64,000 nucleotides of DNA from Aspidapion aeneum (lineage: Eukaryota; Arthropoda; Insecta; Coleoptera; Brentidae), in the NCBI GenBank assembly GCA_963576565.1, contig OY755047.1, positions 5,364,931 to 5,428,930 on the forward strand, given 5' to 3'. The position numbers and the translations under genes are program-made. The stretch's first letter is position 1. The number at the start of each line of letters is the position of its first letter. Shown here piece after piece: positions 41,611 to 55,188 of this stretch. The notes beneath the pieces were generated by a model. The model did not search any database. It was given only the letters and a program-made list of their open reading frames with translations, and was not told the origin of the DNA.

Positions 41611-43566
41611 TATATAATGTATGGAATTTGATTTTAAGTAGTCTTCCCTAGGTAGTTTTTAGCAATTTTGTTTTTATTTTTGAGATTTTTTCAAAAAAAA
41701 ACAGCTTAAAAGCAGGTCCATAAAAAAACATATTATTATAACTTAGTTTCTATAGTGAATATCGTGATTAAAAAAATTTATAGTTATATTTTTTTTTGTT
41801 TTTAATTTATTTTTTGGTTTATACAATATTATTTTGCATGCAAAAAAAAACGTCAAAATATTATAAACTCCAGAGATTCAAACATTAAAAACTTGTTTTT
41901 CTTTGATATTTTTTTTAGATTTTGAATTATTGCAAATAAAAAATATGCATATATAAAAAAAAATTACATTATTATCTTTTGTGTGAATTTGTTTTTTTAT
42001 TTAATAAAATTCTTTAATTTTTTCAGTATATTTGTTCTTGTTTTTTTTTTGTTTTCCTTTACTCAAATAAATAAATGAATCCATCAGGGATCTGATACCT
42101 TCCTAGCTAGCCTATTAGCACACTTCAAGTGAAGCCATGATAATATATCACCCTTGAAAACGGTTTTTTGTAAATATCTAAGAAACTGTAGCTCTTACGA
42201 AGTTTTTAATTATAACACGAATTATTGAGCAAAATGTAATCTACTATATTTCGAAAACTGTATATTGATACGATGCTCCGTTAAAAAGTTAGAATTTTTT
42301 AAAGTTTTTAATTGTCAAAAGTTTTGACTAAAATCTAATCAGCTCGTAAGAGTGTCGAGCACTATTTTACCTGAAAATTTTATGAAAATCGGTTTAGTAG
42401 CTATCGTGTTACGGACATAAATAATATACACACACACACACACACAGACATCACGATGATATTGCTAGGATAGGTCAAAATACACCCAACTAACACATTT
42501 TCGGCATTATCTCAAAAAAAATTTTTCGTCGAAAACAATACCTTCTCTAGCGATTGCTGCGCGAGCTAGGAAGGTAAAAATATCCAAATATTTATTGCTC
42601 TGTACATAGAAAATAATATACAGGATGTTTTCTGAAAGTAAGTTAAAAAAAATTAAGCTTTTGATATAATTTCTTTATTTTAACTATTGTAACAAAACAA
42701 CCTGTATATTAAAAAAAAAACAAAGACTTTAGATGATAGATTATATAATTGATTATAAAGAGTGTTTCTAAATGTCAGGTACAAACGGAGAAGCGTTAAT
42801 TTACGATTTTAGAACCACCCTGTATAAAACTTGTGTCATAAAAATAGAAAAGACTGTATTTTTAAAACAGTGCTTACTAAATAGTTTTTTTTTGTTGAAA
42901 AAAAAGTTTTCATCTTATACCTAGCTTCCGTTCCAAGCAATATAATTTTATTAGTGTTTAAAAAAAACTGTATACTGTGTAAAAACTTGTGTACCATAGT
43001 CTTGTTTAAAACAAATTCATAAAAATAAAAATAACGTTTAAATTTATCTTTAAAAAAATTGTCTTATATGTTTAATGTTATTTTTAAGGGTTCATAAATA
43101 ATTGTAATTTTTTTCAACCCTTAAAATTGTGAAATCTAGATTAGAAACTCATTTTTTTTTTAAATAAGTAGTACTACCTGCTGTTTTTATTTTTTTTTTT
43201 CAAAAAATAAAATTCTAATTAGTGATACATTATAGTTGAGGCTTATATTCAAAAATCTTGTCAACTTTAAGTCACTGGGTGTTTGCCCCAATTTGAGGAG
43301 GGCCTGTGTGACGGCATAAATCCAAAATGGAGACTTTTTTCATATTTTTTTCACAAAATTAAAAAAAATATATCTTTGTTAGTTTTTAAGGTATCGAGCT
43401 AATTTCTTTACTAGCCTAATTGGCGTTCTATTGCAAACAAAAAACATATTTACAGTTTTTCTGTAAAAGTAATCTAGCAAAAGTTATAAACCAAAGTTCA
43501 CATCGGCTCTTCTAATCAAATTGGGGGCAAACACCCGGTGACTTAAAATTGAGTGATCTATTATAA
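41611..43566. other. AT-rich region, microsatellite, no gene
   Basis: A (CA)n run is at 42430-42447, next to ATCGGTTTAGTAGCTATCGT and GTTACGGACAT, a motif repeated at the right end of the window. Stretches 42780-43200 and 43280-43550 have no recognisable coding sequence. Confidence 0.45.
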
Positions 43567-43573
43567 ATCGATC

Positions 43574-44166
43574 CAGGGCTATCAAAACGGACGGGCCACG
43601 ATCCTCCACTTTGTTGACGTCACATCCGGGGCTGATTTTTTTTTTGATGGTCACGTTACGACACAGCTGATTGTCTTTAAAAAATTGAGGTTGGAATGAC
43701 GGTTCATGAATATTTGATTTTTGAGATTGTTTTTACTTTATTCTGGCAGAACAATTTTTTTTAAATGTATAGTAATCCGTAATTTTTCATAGCCGCTTCA
43801 TTAGCTCACACAATAATTCAGTTTAAAGCAGAAGCAAATGTGACAATCACAGATGACAAAGTCAAATACATGTCAAATATAACAGTTGGCATGTGGTACA
43901 TGGCGGGTAATTTGAATTCAAAATAAGAAATGCTAAATCTTGAAGATTTTAACCTTTTAATCATGTTGCTTCCTTACAAACCTTTGGTCGAATATCGGGA
44001 TGGTGTCTGAGAATATTTCACTGAAATTTTGCGAAAATCTGTAGTGCCATTTTGAAAATATCATAAAAAAACGTCTGACTTCCCATAAGACCCAATGTAA
44101 AATTCAGCCCTGGGAGAACAGCTGATTTTTTTTAGGGTCGTGGCCTCTATTTTTGTGTTGGCCTTG
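43574..44166. mobile_element. CAGGGC/CAAGGCC element with 7-bp TSD, copy 1
   Basis: Starts CAGGGCTATCAAAACGGACG and ends ATTTTTGTGTTGGCCTTG, flanked by ATCGATC on both sides (43567-43573, 44167-44173). 593 bp, non-coding. Confidence 0.8.
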
Positions 44167-45087
44167 ATCGATCTAGCGTAGTAGGCCACTTAACTACAGG
44201 GTCCCTAGCATAGACCGGTCTTCGGATCTTATATACAGGGTGTTACAAAATTCAATAACATAATTTTAATCTTAATTTCCTTGAGTGATTTCAAGACAAA
44301 AAGTTCATATAAACATAGGTCCACAAACGCTTAGTTTTCAAGATACAGAGTGTTAAATTTTTTTTTTATAGCTCTTTCAGTTTTTAAGATATTTAGCTCA
44401 AATTTGGCACGTATATTTATTTATAGGTACTACAATATTAGGCTTGCCAAATAAGTTTATTTTGATATACTCGCGATGCCATACTGGCGCATTTTTTATT
44501 TTATAATAGCAGCCTTTGGTGAAACAGCTACATTCTCTAAAACGGTTAAAGATGCAAAAAAAAATTGCAATAAACAAAAAAGTTTGCAAATAAAACAAGG
44601 ATTTTATTTCTTGTCTTAAACTATCTAGTTCTGCCTACCACCCACATAGCACAAAAATCACATCAACGTTAAATTAACGTGAACAAAAATAACAACGTTT
44701 TTTTTACTTGAAAACAACCTCATACCATGTAATATTTATTTTGTTAAATCTACATGCTTAAAGATAACTTAAAAACAAGGGGAAATCAAGCTATAAAAAT
44801 GTACTTTTTGCTGAAGTTTCTGGTGCTCGTTATTTTCATGTACCAAATTTACACTTGAAAAGTCCTCCACAACATGTTCTCAAACGCCACTAAATTAAGA
44901 CTTCTTAAACCTACTAACTTTCGGCGTCTTTTTTGGTCACGTTTTTTTAATACAATTTTTTTTAACTTAAAAGAGACGCGAAAAGAAGTTATAAAAGTTC
45001 ACTAGTTTAAGACTACACACTTCAAGACAATTTTAAAGATGGCGCTCAAGGCAAGACAAAATATCTATGTATCTATCTATGTATGTA

Positions 45088-46577
45088 CAGCGTGTCCCAT
45101 TTTCGATGGGATTAAATGGGAAACTCGGTTATTATTAAAGATATCGATTTCCTGATTGCACCTTACCGTGCTCTTTTTTTGAGCCCTTAAAAATGGTGTA
45201 ATCAGATTTTTGCTATACCCCGTGGTTTCGCTAATACAGGGAGTTTTTGAAAAAATTGTATTTTAATTAATTCCTTGTATCTCGCTTATTTTACAAGATA
45301 TTTTTATTCTGTAAAAACCTTTCTATGGCAACTTTTTTAGAGCAAAATAATGACGTTGTCAATTTTTTAAAATATTGTTTAGTTTTTGAGATATGGTGTT
45401 TATAATAAAAAAATTAAATACGGACCTGGATTTTTTTTATTACTGTTTTAATTGGTTCTATGCTGTTATTACCTTAAAATGATAAAACTTTAATATTTGA
45501 AAAAAAAATTATAGTCCGAACCTGGAAATTTCCAACGTAATTATAAATTAAAAATTGCAAGACACACTAGTTGAACGATTTTTAGTATATCTGTTTTGAA
45601 ATGATAATTAAAAGATTTATAAATAAAGTAAAAAACGTTAAAAAGTTACAAAAATAATATCATACTAATTATTTGATAACCGAACAGCAGGTCGTGAAAT
45701 TTACAAAACAAAAGCGTGGAATTGACATTGTAATTTGACACTTGTCATTTTTGTGCATGGCTTACAATTATTTTAAACTGGCTAGAAATCGACCATATCC
45801 AGATTTTGAAAAATGTGATATGTTTGACTGCTTCATTCAAGCAACAAAATCCCAATATTTAAATGGCAGAAATATGTTTATGGAAAATGCGTTAAGAAAA
45901 ATTACTCAAAAATGCCAACAATGTCTTAAACATAATGGCAATCAGAAAAATTAGTTATTTTTTGTAATTTGTTTTTTTTTTGTATTTTTCGTAGACTTTG
46001 TTTCAAATAAATCTGTAAATTAACGTAAAACCATTTTAATATGCTAAGTATTAAAACAGTTAAACTAAAAATTGTTTAACTAGCAATTTTTAATTTATAT
46101 TTATGTTGGAAATATCCAGGTTCGGACTAATTTTTTTTTTAAATATTAAATATTTTTTTTTACCTTAAAACAAAAATTTTTATTGTTTTATGATAATACT
46201 AGCATGAAACCAATCAAAATAGTAATAAAAAAAATACAGGTCCGTATTTAATTTTTTTATGATAAATACCATATCTCAAAAACTAAACAATATTTCAAAA
46301 AGTTGACAACGTCATTATTTTCTTCTAAAAAAGTTGCCATGAAAAGGTTTTTACAGAAGAAAAATATCTCGCAAAATAAGCGAGATAGAAGGGATTATTA
46401 AAAATACAATTTTTTCAAAAACTCCCTGTATTAGCGAAACTACGGGGTATAGCAAAAATCTGATTACGCCATTTTTAAGGGCTCAAAAAAAGAGCACGGT
46501 AAGGTGCAATCAGAAAATCAATATCTTTAATAATAACCAAGTTTCCCATTTAATCCCATCGAAAATGGGACACGCTG
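45088..46577. mobile_element. CAGCGTG foldback element with 65-codon ORF, copy 1
   Basis: TA-CAGCGTGTCCCATTTTCGAT at the left and its mirror ending GGGACACGCTG-TA. Arms of about 500 bp are nearly complementary (shared AAATGGGAAACTCGG, GCACCTTACCGTGCTC, ATACAGGGAGTTTTTG). The unpaired centre holds the ORF at 45757-45954. TA target and short inverted ends suggest a Tc1/mariner-like, non-autonomous element. Confidence 0.85.
45757..45954 (+). CDS. 65-aa conserved ORF of CAGCGTG element, copy 1
   Basis: Function unknown. Starts MAYNYFKLARNRPYPDFEKC and ends NGNQKN. It has four cysteines in two pairs: KCDMFDC (C-x5-C) at residues 20-25 and KCQQC (C-x2-C) near 53-56, which could bind a metal if the fold allows. 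The start used here is the ATG common to the three copies; an in-frame ATG five codons upstream exists only in this one. Downstream there is an AATAAA in CAAATAAATCTG. The ORF is open in all three copies, with five amino-acid differences in total. It could be a minimal element-encoded protein or a captured exon. Confidence 0.5.
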   Translation: MAYNYFKLARNRPYPDFEKCDMFDCFIQATKSQYLNGRNMFMENALRKITQKCQQCLKHNGNQKN

Positions 46578-47615
46578 TACATTATGTTTTTTTTAAAAGC
46601 TAAACAAAATTTTTTAACAGTAAACACTTTTACAGAATATTTATGTGTCTTTATCAGGTTAATAACAGATGCGTCGTGATCATGGATCAGGGATCAGTTC
46701 CTTAACAGGTTTTTGGAGTTTAGAGGCCAAAGCACTGCCTGATAGATTTGGTCAAAGTGAAAAATCCCGACAATAGGTGGCGCTGCTGCTAGTAAAATCT
46801 CAAAAATATTCGGTAGAAAAGCCATGCAAGTTGCGTTTTAAAATTCGTGTAGAAATGGCGTGAATCTAATGTGATTTTAACGTTGATAAAAATCACTTGA
46901 AAATAACGTAAAAACATTGCTGTTTTAATTTGATAATGGCGTTATTACAACGCAGTTTTTAGCAACGTTATTTTTTATAACGTTAATGAAAGACCTATTA
47001 AGCTTGTTTTCATATATGAAATAAACGTTTTTTTTCTAACAGCTTTTAAAATCAACGTTTTTTTTCTAACGCCTTTTTTACGTATTAAACATGTGATTGT
47101 GCTATGTGGGCAGTGGCTTACAAGGAAAAAAAACGGGGGAAAAGGCGACATGACCCCTGAAAAGTATCACTCTGTAGATTTTTACTCTTATTTGGCATGT
47201 CAAATAGTGTAGTGTCTATAGCTTAATACACGTGTCAAATTTGAACTAAATATCTCAAAAACTGCACAAGCTATAAACAAAGAACTCTATAAAAAACTAA
47301 ACTTTAACATCCTGTATCTCGAAAATAAGGCGTTTGAGGCACTATGTTAATATGAAAATTTTGTTTTAAAATCACTTAAGAAATTGAACATTAAAATTAT
47401 GTTACTGAATTTTGAAACACCCTGTATATATGTCGAATCTTTCACGTCACCGGTGGTCTAGCTGATTTTTCTAAACAAAAGTCCCTATATCATTATTGTT
47501 ATAACTATCAAAAAGTTATCTCAAAAATTATGATATGGAGTTAGATATGATATGAATAACTCATATTTTATACATTTTTTGAAAACCAAAGCATTTTTCC
47601 TATTGTTTTTAAGTA

Positions 47616-49132
47616 CAGCGTGTCCCATTTTCGATGGGATTAAATGGGAAACTCGGTTATTATTAAAGATATCGATTTTCTGATTGCACCTTACCGTGCT
47701 CTTTTTTGGAGCACTTAAAAATGGTGTAATCAGATTTTTGCTATACCCCGTGGTTTCGGTAATACAGGGAGTTTTTGAAAAAATTGCATTTTAATTAATT
47801 CCTTGTATCTCGCTTATTTTGCAAGATATTTTTATTCTGTAAAAACCTTTCCATGGCAACTTTTTTAGGGCAAAATAATGACGTTGTCAATTTTTTAAAA
47901 TATTGTTTAGTTTTTGAGATATGGTATTTATCATAAAAAAATTAAATACGGACCTGGATTTTTTTTATTACTACTTTGATTGGTTCCATGCTATTATTAC
48001 CTTAAAATGATAAAACTTTAATATTTTTTTGATTTAAGGTGAAAAAAAAAACTATTTAATATTTGAAAAAAAAATTATAGTCCGAACCTGGAAATTTCCA
48101 ACGTAATTATAAATTAAAAATTGCAAGACACACTAGTTGAACGATTTTTAGTTTATCTGGTTTGAAATGATAATTAAAAGATTTATAAATAAAGTAAAAA
48201 ACGTTAAAAAGTTACAAAAATAATTATTTGATGGTAGCACAGCAGGTCGTGAAATTTACAAAAGAAAAGCGTGGAATTGACATTGTCATTTTACTTGTCA
48301 TTTTTGTGAATGGCTTATAATTATTTTAAACAGGCTAGAAATCGACCATATCCAGATTTTGAAAAATGTGATATGTTTGACTGCTTCATTGAAGCAACAA
48401 AATCCCAATATTTAAATGGCAGAAATATTTTTATGCAAAATGCGTTAAGAAAAATTACTCAAAAATGCCAACAATGTCTTACACATAATGGTAATCAGAA
48501 AAATTAGTTATTTTTTATAATTTGTTTTTTTTTGTATTTTTCGTAGACTTTGTTTCAAATAAATCTGTAAATTAACGTAAAACCATTTTAATATGCTAAG
48601 TATCAAAACAGTTAAACTAAAAATTGTTTAACTAGCAATTTTTAATTTATATTTATGTTGGAAATATCCAGGTTCGGACTAATTTTTTTTTTTAATATTT
48701 AATATTTTTTTTTACCTTAAAACAAAATTTTTTTAATTTTTATTATTTTTTGTTAATACTAGCATGAAACCAATCAAAATAGTAATAAAAAAACCAGGTC
48801 CGTATTTAATTTTTTTATGATAAATACCATATCTCAAAAACTAAACAATATTTTAAAAATATGACGTCATTATTTTCTTCTAAAAAAGTTGCCATGAAAA
48901 GGTTTTTACAGAATAAAAATATCTCGCAAAATACGCAAAATACAAGGGATTATTAAAAATACAATTTTTTCAAAAACTCCCTGTATTAGCGAAACTACGG
49001 GGTATAGCAAAAATCTGATTACGCCATTTTTAAGGGCTCAAAAAAAGAGCACGGTAAGGTGCAATCAGAAAATCAATATCTCTAATAATAACCGAGTTTC
49101 CCATTTAATCCCATCGAAAATGGGACACGCTG
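47616..49132. mobile_element. CAGCGTG foldback element with 65-codon ORF, copy 2
   Basis: Same ends and arms as 45088-46577; flanked by TA (47614-47615, 49133-49134). The uninterrupted version of its target is known from the related MITE at 6134, which proves the TA duplication. Confidence 0.9.
48310..48507 (+). CDS. 65-aa conserved ORF of CAGCGTG element, copy 2
   Basis: Same protein as at 45757-45954 with L8Q, Q28E, M40I, E43Q and K58T. The start ATG follows TTTTTGTGA. All four cysteines are kept. Indels are found in the flanking arms (A- and T-runs) but none in the ORF. Function unknown. Confidence 0.5.
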   Translation: MAYNYFKQARNRPYPDFEKCDMFDCFIEATKSQYLNGRNIFMQNALRKITQKCQQCLTHNGNQKN

Positions 49133-50526
49133 TACATCCTTATAAAATAAAATTTTTTAAGAAAGTATTGTCGTGATTTTTTTTTGCCGCTTTATTTTTT
49201 ATAACACAGAACTTAAAATACAAGTCAAACGGAATGTGATCGTTTAGTATCAAAGGTCAACCGACGACTTTGAAAGTAAACAAAGGTGTAGGTCAGCGGA
49301 TTACTTTTGAAGCTGAAACGAACACATTATTTTCTTCGAATTTCAATTTTTGTGTAAAAAAAAATGAAGCGGCTAAAAAAAATAACAACTGGTATGTCCC
49401 AAAAATATTATTTTATAAGTATATACTAAAAAACAATAGGAAAATTGCCTATGTTTTCAAAAAATTCAAAAAATATTAGTTGGTCATATCATATGTAACT
49501 TTTGTTTACAAAAATCAGATGGACCACCAGAGACGTAAAAAATGAACATGAACCGTCAAAATTTTTTGGGATATTGTTGGGGTCATTTGCTACCTTTTCA
49601 ACCTTGGAACTTGGGTCCTAAGAGTCACGGCTAATGAGATGAATTTTTACATTTTTTTTCTTAAATTACCCAAAATTCCACCTTTAAACCCTCGTAAGCT
49701 TTTTATTAATGTTTGGAGAAGCGCCATTTTTTTTATAATTTTGTAATTTTATGCTACTTCAAATAATTGATAGATTTGTTAAAATTTATGTACCAAAGGG
49801 AGGTTTTTTATTGAAGAACATTAGTGATTTTGTGAAAGAAAATCAATTTCAAAATTAAAAAAAGTATCGACACTTGAGAACTTCATTTTCTTTTAAAAGC
49901 TTCTCTAGTTGATTACCTTTCTAACGGTATGCTACACATTGATTAAAAAAAACAATTCTGGTTTAAAATACGGATATTCCGTGAGACGGGCAATAATCTT
50001 TCGGACTTGATAAGAAAAACAATTTGATGTTTATGATCGTTTCGAACAAAATTTATAAATAAACAACACAATACATTATTGTTAAAAGTTTAACTTTTGT
50101 TTAAGTAGGTAAACGATCATAAACATCAAATAGTTTTTCTTACTAATTCTTCTGACGGAATATCCGTATTTTAAAGCAGAAATGTTATTTTTGATCAATG
50201 TGTAGCATACTGTTAGGAAGGTAATCCACTAAAGAAGTTTTTAAAAGAAAATGAAGTTCTTAATTGTTGATACTTTTTTTGATTTTTAATTTTGAAACTG
50301 ATTTTCTTTCACAAAATCACTAATGTTCTTCAATAAGAAACCTCGTATGTCCCTTTGGTACATCAATTTTAACAAATCTATTAATTAGTTGAAGAAGCAT
50401 AAGATTACAGAATTATAAAAAAAAATGGTGCTTTTCCAGACATTAATAAAAAGCTTACGAGGGTTTAAAGCTGGGATTTTGGATAATTTACGAAAAAAAA
50501 ATTAAAAATTCATATCTCTTTGGAGG

Positions 50527-51543
50527 TAGGGTTACCAGATGAAAACGTCTCTAACCAGGACTAGCCGTCATAAAAATCCGGACAAAATCCGGACGTCAAA
50601 ATTTTTTCGATGCCACACACAAAAAATCAACTTTTTTTTTAATTGAAACAATAACTAATAAATAACATAATATACCTACTATTTTATAGGTACTTTTCAC
50701 TGCTTTGTATTTTATTCAACAGCGTTGAATTTTTAGGCAGAAGTACATAATCGTAAAATTCTGACCAGCTCATATTTCTTAAATTGTATAAAGTCATGAG
50801 TATTCCTTTTACAGAAGATAAAAGCAGCCTATTTCTTTCTTTGGTCCACTGGGCAGAAATACTTGCATTAAAACATTTTGCCCATTTTTCGTGAGTAGGC
50901 AGATTGTGGTCATCAGAAGTAGAATTGTCTGATATGTACTTTTTAGATTACAAACTTCATCAAAAAAATTGTGTGTGCTTAAGACCACACGGCAGAAGTG
51001 TAAACTTCAACAAGGCGAAATTAATAATACTACTTTAAGCGGGGTCTTCACATAACGTTTTACCTTACGTCTTGCCTGTCAGTCAAAAGGGTCAAGTATG
51101 ACGGTTGAAAGACTAGCGTAGACACTTGATAGTTTTAACGTACGTTTTTAGATCAGTTTTTGATACAAATCTATGGTTTTATTGGAAAACAATGCGTGAT
51201 CCGGTCAGTTCTCTAGGCGGTCTTTCATCTTAAATCAGTTCAAGTAAAACGTCCGTTTTTCCGTCTACACACAAAGTTTTACTTGATGCGTTTTGACTGA
51301 ACAGGCAAGATGTAAGGTAAAACATTATGTGAAGACCCCGCTTGAAGGTGAATTCACACTGCTAAATTTATCGACGATTATTGTGTAATTACATTTTTTG
51401 AAACTAGTTTATTTTGCATTATTTGATGTTTATAAAGGCGGCTACTTTAAAATCCGGACGTTTATGAAAAATCCGCCCGGACCCACCCGGACGTAGTAAA
51501 AATCCGGACATGTCTGGATTAATCCGGACGTCTGGTAACCCTA
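50527..51543. mobile_element. hAT-like element with 8-bp TSD TTTGGAGG
   Basis: TAGGGTTACCAGATGAAAAC at the left and GTCTGGTAACCCTA at the right, flanked by TTTGGAGG at 50519-50526 and 51544-51551. The subterminal regions are rich in AATCCGGAC words in both orientations, a common hAT transposase-binding arrangement. No intact transposase. A smaller TIR element is inside at 51039-51341. Confidence 0.85.
51039..51341. mobile_element. MITE nested in hAT-like element
   Basis: AGCGGGGTCTTCACATAACG and TTTTACCTTACGTCTTGCC are mirrored at the right end (CTTACATCTTGCC as its near complement). About 300 bp, non-coding. Confidence 0.75.
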
Positions 51544-51645
51544 TTTGGAGGTGACTCTTAGGACCAAAGTTCCAAGGTTGAAAAGGTAGCAAATGACCCC
51601 AACAAAATCCCAAAAAATTTTGACGGTTCATGTGCCGAACACCCT

Positions 51646-52036
51646 GTATATGTAAAAATCAAAGACCGGTCTAATTCTAGAGACCGTGACTCAACTATAT
51701 CTGCAGTTTTGATTTTTTTTTTTCAAAAAACAAAATTCTAATCTAGTGATACATGTTTATGTAAAAATTTCACATAATATAAAAACAAGAAATAAAAGTA
51801 AGATAAACTATGTAATAAGATTAATAAATGCAGTTTTATTCCAGTAATACTTACAGACAGTGTGTTTAGTTACCTAGATATACATATATAATACGCACTT
51901 ATTATAGATTATGATATTATTCCTAAAATATGGATATAAGCAGTGACAAAAAAATACAAAAATGGATTAATGATATTAAAAAATTAATCAAGTTGACAGT
52001 GCAGAAGCCAAATAGTATTTTATAGACCAAGATATA
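51646..52036. other. spacer with one AGACCGGTCT repeat
   Basis: A copy of the roughly 35-bp host repeat is at 51657-51689, otherwise AT-rich sequence without genes. Confidence 0.4.
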
Positions 52037-54135
52037 CAGGGTGTCCCAGAACTAATGGTACATAGTTAAACTGTAGATTCCCTGGGTCAAAATATTACGA
52101 TTTAGCCACACTTACCTTAGTCCAAAAGTTCGTACTAACCGAGATACAGGGTGTTAAATTTTATTTTTTCAATTCGATTTTCTTTAATAACTTTTTTAAT
52201 AATTAATATTTTTGCAAAAACTAACCAGTGTGTAAGTTTTTTTAAAATTGGCAAGACGATTCCGTTGAAAAATTTGATGTACAATGTACAGGGTGTTCCT
52301 TAGACCACTACCATTGCATAAAAATCAGTGTATTTTTGTTGTGCCTCGGTGTATATCAGTTTTTCTGTAAAATAGTGGTTTTTCCATCCTTTTTATGTAA
52401 AAAAGTTATACTGTTTTAAAGTCGCTCAGAGCAACGGTTTCTGAGATTTTTGCATTAAAAGTTTTTATTGCAAGTGTGTGATATGCCTAATTTATGTATG
52501 ATACTTTCTTCAACTCTTTCTACTAATTAATAATTATGCACAAAAAATTCGATTTGGTGGTTTTTGGGCATGGACAACTTAATTTTGGTTAAAAAAATAA
52601 ATATTATACAGGGTGGTATCGTTACATTAAAATAGGTCTAACTTTTTTGTTCCTCGGTGTATACAAGATTCTATTATAAACATTAATTTTTTAATTTTAT
52701 TTAAGTAAAAAAGTTATAGCGTTTAGATGTCGCTTAGAGGAACGGTTTTCAAGATATTTAAATTAGAAGTTTTTATTGTATGCGTAAAATATTTTTAATT
52801 AAATTCTGACCTACTTCATACATATTAGCTATAATCAATACTTTTTTATAGCATTATAAGATTGGATATTTTCTTAAGAAATATTAAGTTAAAAAATATA
52901 CTGGGTGGTTCTTGAATTATCAGTGTGTTATCATTGTTCGTTATTGCAACTGTGTAGGGCTTTGTTTTTAATGAAGAACAAAAACCTCTTCGTATTAGTT
53001 TTTTTTTTAAATAATAAGTCAGTATACTTTATTAATGCAAGTATTTTTTATTGTTTTGAAAGAAAATTTTAATTATCAATAAAATTAATATTTTATTATT
53101 TATTTAAAAAAATATAAAATTTCTTAAGCATGGCGCTCTCAGCAACTAAGTTAAAATTTTTAAATTGACAAATAGTAAATCAAACTTAAAACTGTTTATT
53201 ATTGTAGGCTAGATAAATACTCGAGAAAAACTATTTCAAAAAATTCAAAATGCTGGACAGGCGTTCAGAAATGCAAATCTTTATTTTAAAATCAGACGTT
53301 CGTATAATAAGCGAATAAACAAATGTATTCAGGTTAACGGTGGCCATTTTGAACATTTATTGTAGATTTTTTTTTGTTTTTCTATCTAAAAATTTGTTGT
53401 TGCAATAAAATATGTATAATTTTTATAATTAGTTTTTATTTTTTTTGTTATTAATAATTAAAATAATATTCTGTTTAAAAACCTGCTTAAGTATACACCG
53501 AGGCACAAAAAAATACACTGATGATTTTAATGCAATGGTAGTGGTCCAAAGAGCACCCTGTACATTGTACATCAAATTTTTCAACGGAATCGTCTTGCAA
53601 ATTTCAGAAAAACTTACATGCTGGTTACTTTTTGCAAAAATATTAATTAGTAGAATGAATTGAAGAAAGTATCGTACATAAATTAGGCATATCACTCACA
53701 TGCAATAAAAACTTTAAATACAAAAATTTCAAAAACCGTTGCTCTGAGTGACTTTAAAACAGTATAACTTTTTTACATAAAAAGGATGGGAAAACCATTA
53801 TTTGACATAAGAACTGGTATACACCGAGGCACAAAAAAAGTCACTGATTTTAATGCAATGCTAGTGGTCCAGGGAACACCCTGTACACTATACATCAAAA
53901 TGTTCAACGGAATCGTCTTGCCAATTTTAAAAAAACTTACACGCTGGTTATTTTTTGCAAAAATATTAATTAGTAAAAAAGTTATTAAAGAAAATCCAAT
54001 TGAAAAAATAAAGTTTAACACCCTGTATCTCGGTTAGTATCAACTTTTGGACTAAGGTAAGTGTGGCTAAATCGTAATATTTTGACCCAGGAAATCTACA
54101 GTTTAACTATGTACCATTAGTTCTGGGACACCCTG
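52037..54135. mobile_element. CAGGGTGTCCC foldback element, 2.1 kb, TA-flanked
   Basis: TA-CAGGGTGTCCCAGAACTAA at the left and TTAGTTCTGGGACACCCTG-TA at the right. The arms extend over about 300 bp (TACATAGTTAAACTGTAGAT, ATTACGATTTAGCCACACTT). Inside, 53490-53720 and 53810-54010 are related direct copies sharing ACACCGAGGCACAAAAAAA and AACGGAATCGTCTTGC. No transposase seen. Confidence 0.75.
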
Positions 54136-54567
54136 TAAAAGTGACGGAATTTTGACTTTACATGATATGAACAACTAATATTTTTTGAATTTTTTGAAAA
54201 GTATGGTAATTTTTCTACTGTTTTTAGTATATTCTTGTAAAATAAATTTTTGAGACATACCAGTCGTTATTTTTTTTAGCCCGCTTCATTTTTCTTTACA
54301 CAAAAATTAAAATTCGAAGAAAATAATGTGTTTATTTCAGCTTCAAAAGTAATCCGCTAACTTGTTTACTTCCCAAGTCCTCGGTTTACTTTTGACACTA
54401 AACGATCACATTCAGTTTGACTTGGAATTTTAAGTTCTGTGTAATAAAAAAAAGCAGGCTAAAAAAAAATAATAAGGATTATATTTTATAAGGATGTACT
54501 AAAAAACAGTAGGAAAACTGTCTTAGTTTTCAAAACATTCAAAAAATATAAGTTGTTCATATCATAT

Positions 54568-55176
54568 CAAGGCCAACACAAAAATAGAGGCCACGACCCT
54601 GAAAAAATCAGCTGTTCTCCCGGGGCTGAATTTTACATTGGGTCTTATGGGAGGTCAGACGTTTTTTTATGATATTTTCAAAATGGCACTAGATTTCCGC
54701 AAAATTTCAGTGAAATATTCTCAGACACCATCCCGATATTCCACCAAAGGTTTGTAAAGAAGCAACATGATTAAAAAGTTAAAATCTTCAAGATTTAGCA
54801 TTCCTTATTTTGAATTCAAATTACCCGCCATGTACCACATGCCAACTGTTATATTTGACATGTATTTGACATTGTCATATGTGATTGTCACATTCGCTTC
54901 TGCTTTAAACTTAATTTTTGTGTGAGCTAATGAAGCGGCTATGAAAAATTAGGGCTTACTATACATTTTAAAAAAATTGTTCTGCTAGAATAAAGTAAAA
55001 ACAATCTCAAAAACGGCTTTATTTAACAAAAATTCAAATATCCATGAACCGTCATTCCAACTTCAAAATTTTAAAGACAATCAGCTGTGTCGTAACGTGA
55101 CCATCAAAAAAAAATCAGCCCCGGATGTGACGTCAACAAAGTGTAGGATCGTGGCTCGTCCATTTTGATAGCCCTG
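54568..55176. mobile_element. CAGGGC/CAAGGCC element with 7-bp TSD, copy 2 (inverted)
   Basis: CAAGGCCAACACAAAAATAG to GCCCTG, flanked by ATCATAT at 54561-54567 and 55177-55183. Inverted relative to its neighbour at 55189. Confidence 0.8.
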
Positions 55177-55188
55177 ATCATATCTAAC

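Larger units (their letters stand above)
44236..47424. mobile_element. CAGGGTGT foldback element split by a 1.5-kb element
   Basis: TA-CAGGGTGTTACAAAATTCAA at the left is mirrored by TTTTGAAACACCCTG-TA. The arms (44236-44610 and 47160-47424) match those of 40463-41610. The interior holds the 65-aa-ORF element at 45088-46577 and two stretches with AACGTTATTTTT/AACGTT words. Confidence 0.7.
47433..49545. mobile_element. foldback MITE (GTCGAATCTTTCACGTCAC), copy 2, split
   Basis: Left part 47433-47615, right part 49133-49545. Joining across the inserted CAGCGTG element restores AAGTACATCCTTATAAAATA, which matches the family sequence at 6250-6270. Confidence 0.7.
49548..51645. mobile_element. 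foldback element, split by a hAT-like element
   Basis: ACCGTCAAAATTTTTTGGGA, TTGTTGGGGTCATTTGCTAC and CCTTGGAACTTGGGTCCTAA at the left are mirrored at 51545-51625. The inner arms at 49680-50000 and 50150-50480 pair as well. The right end is followed by CACCCTGTATA. Confidence 0.7.

Noticed and set aside
53429..54037. Open frames of 72-88 codons on both strands
   Set aside because: They are two related repeat copies inside a foldback; the similarity reflects DNA repeats, with no domain and no codon bias.
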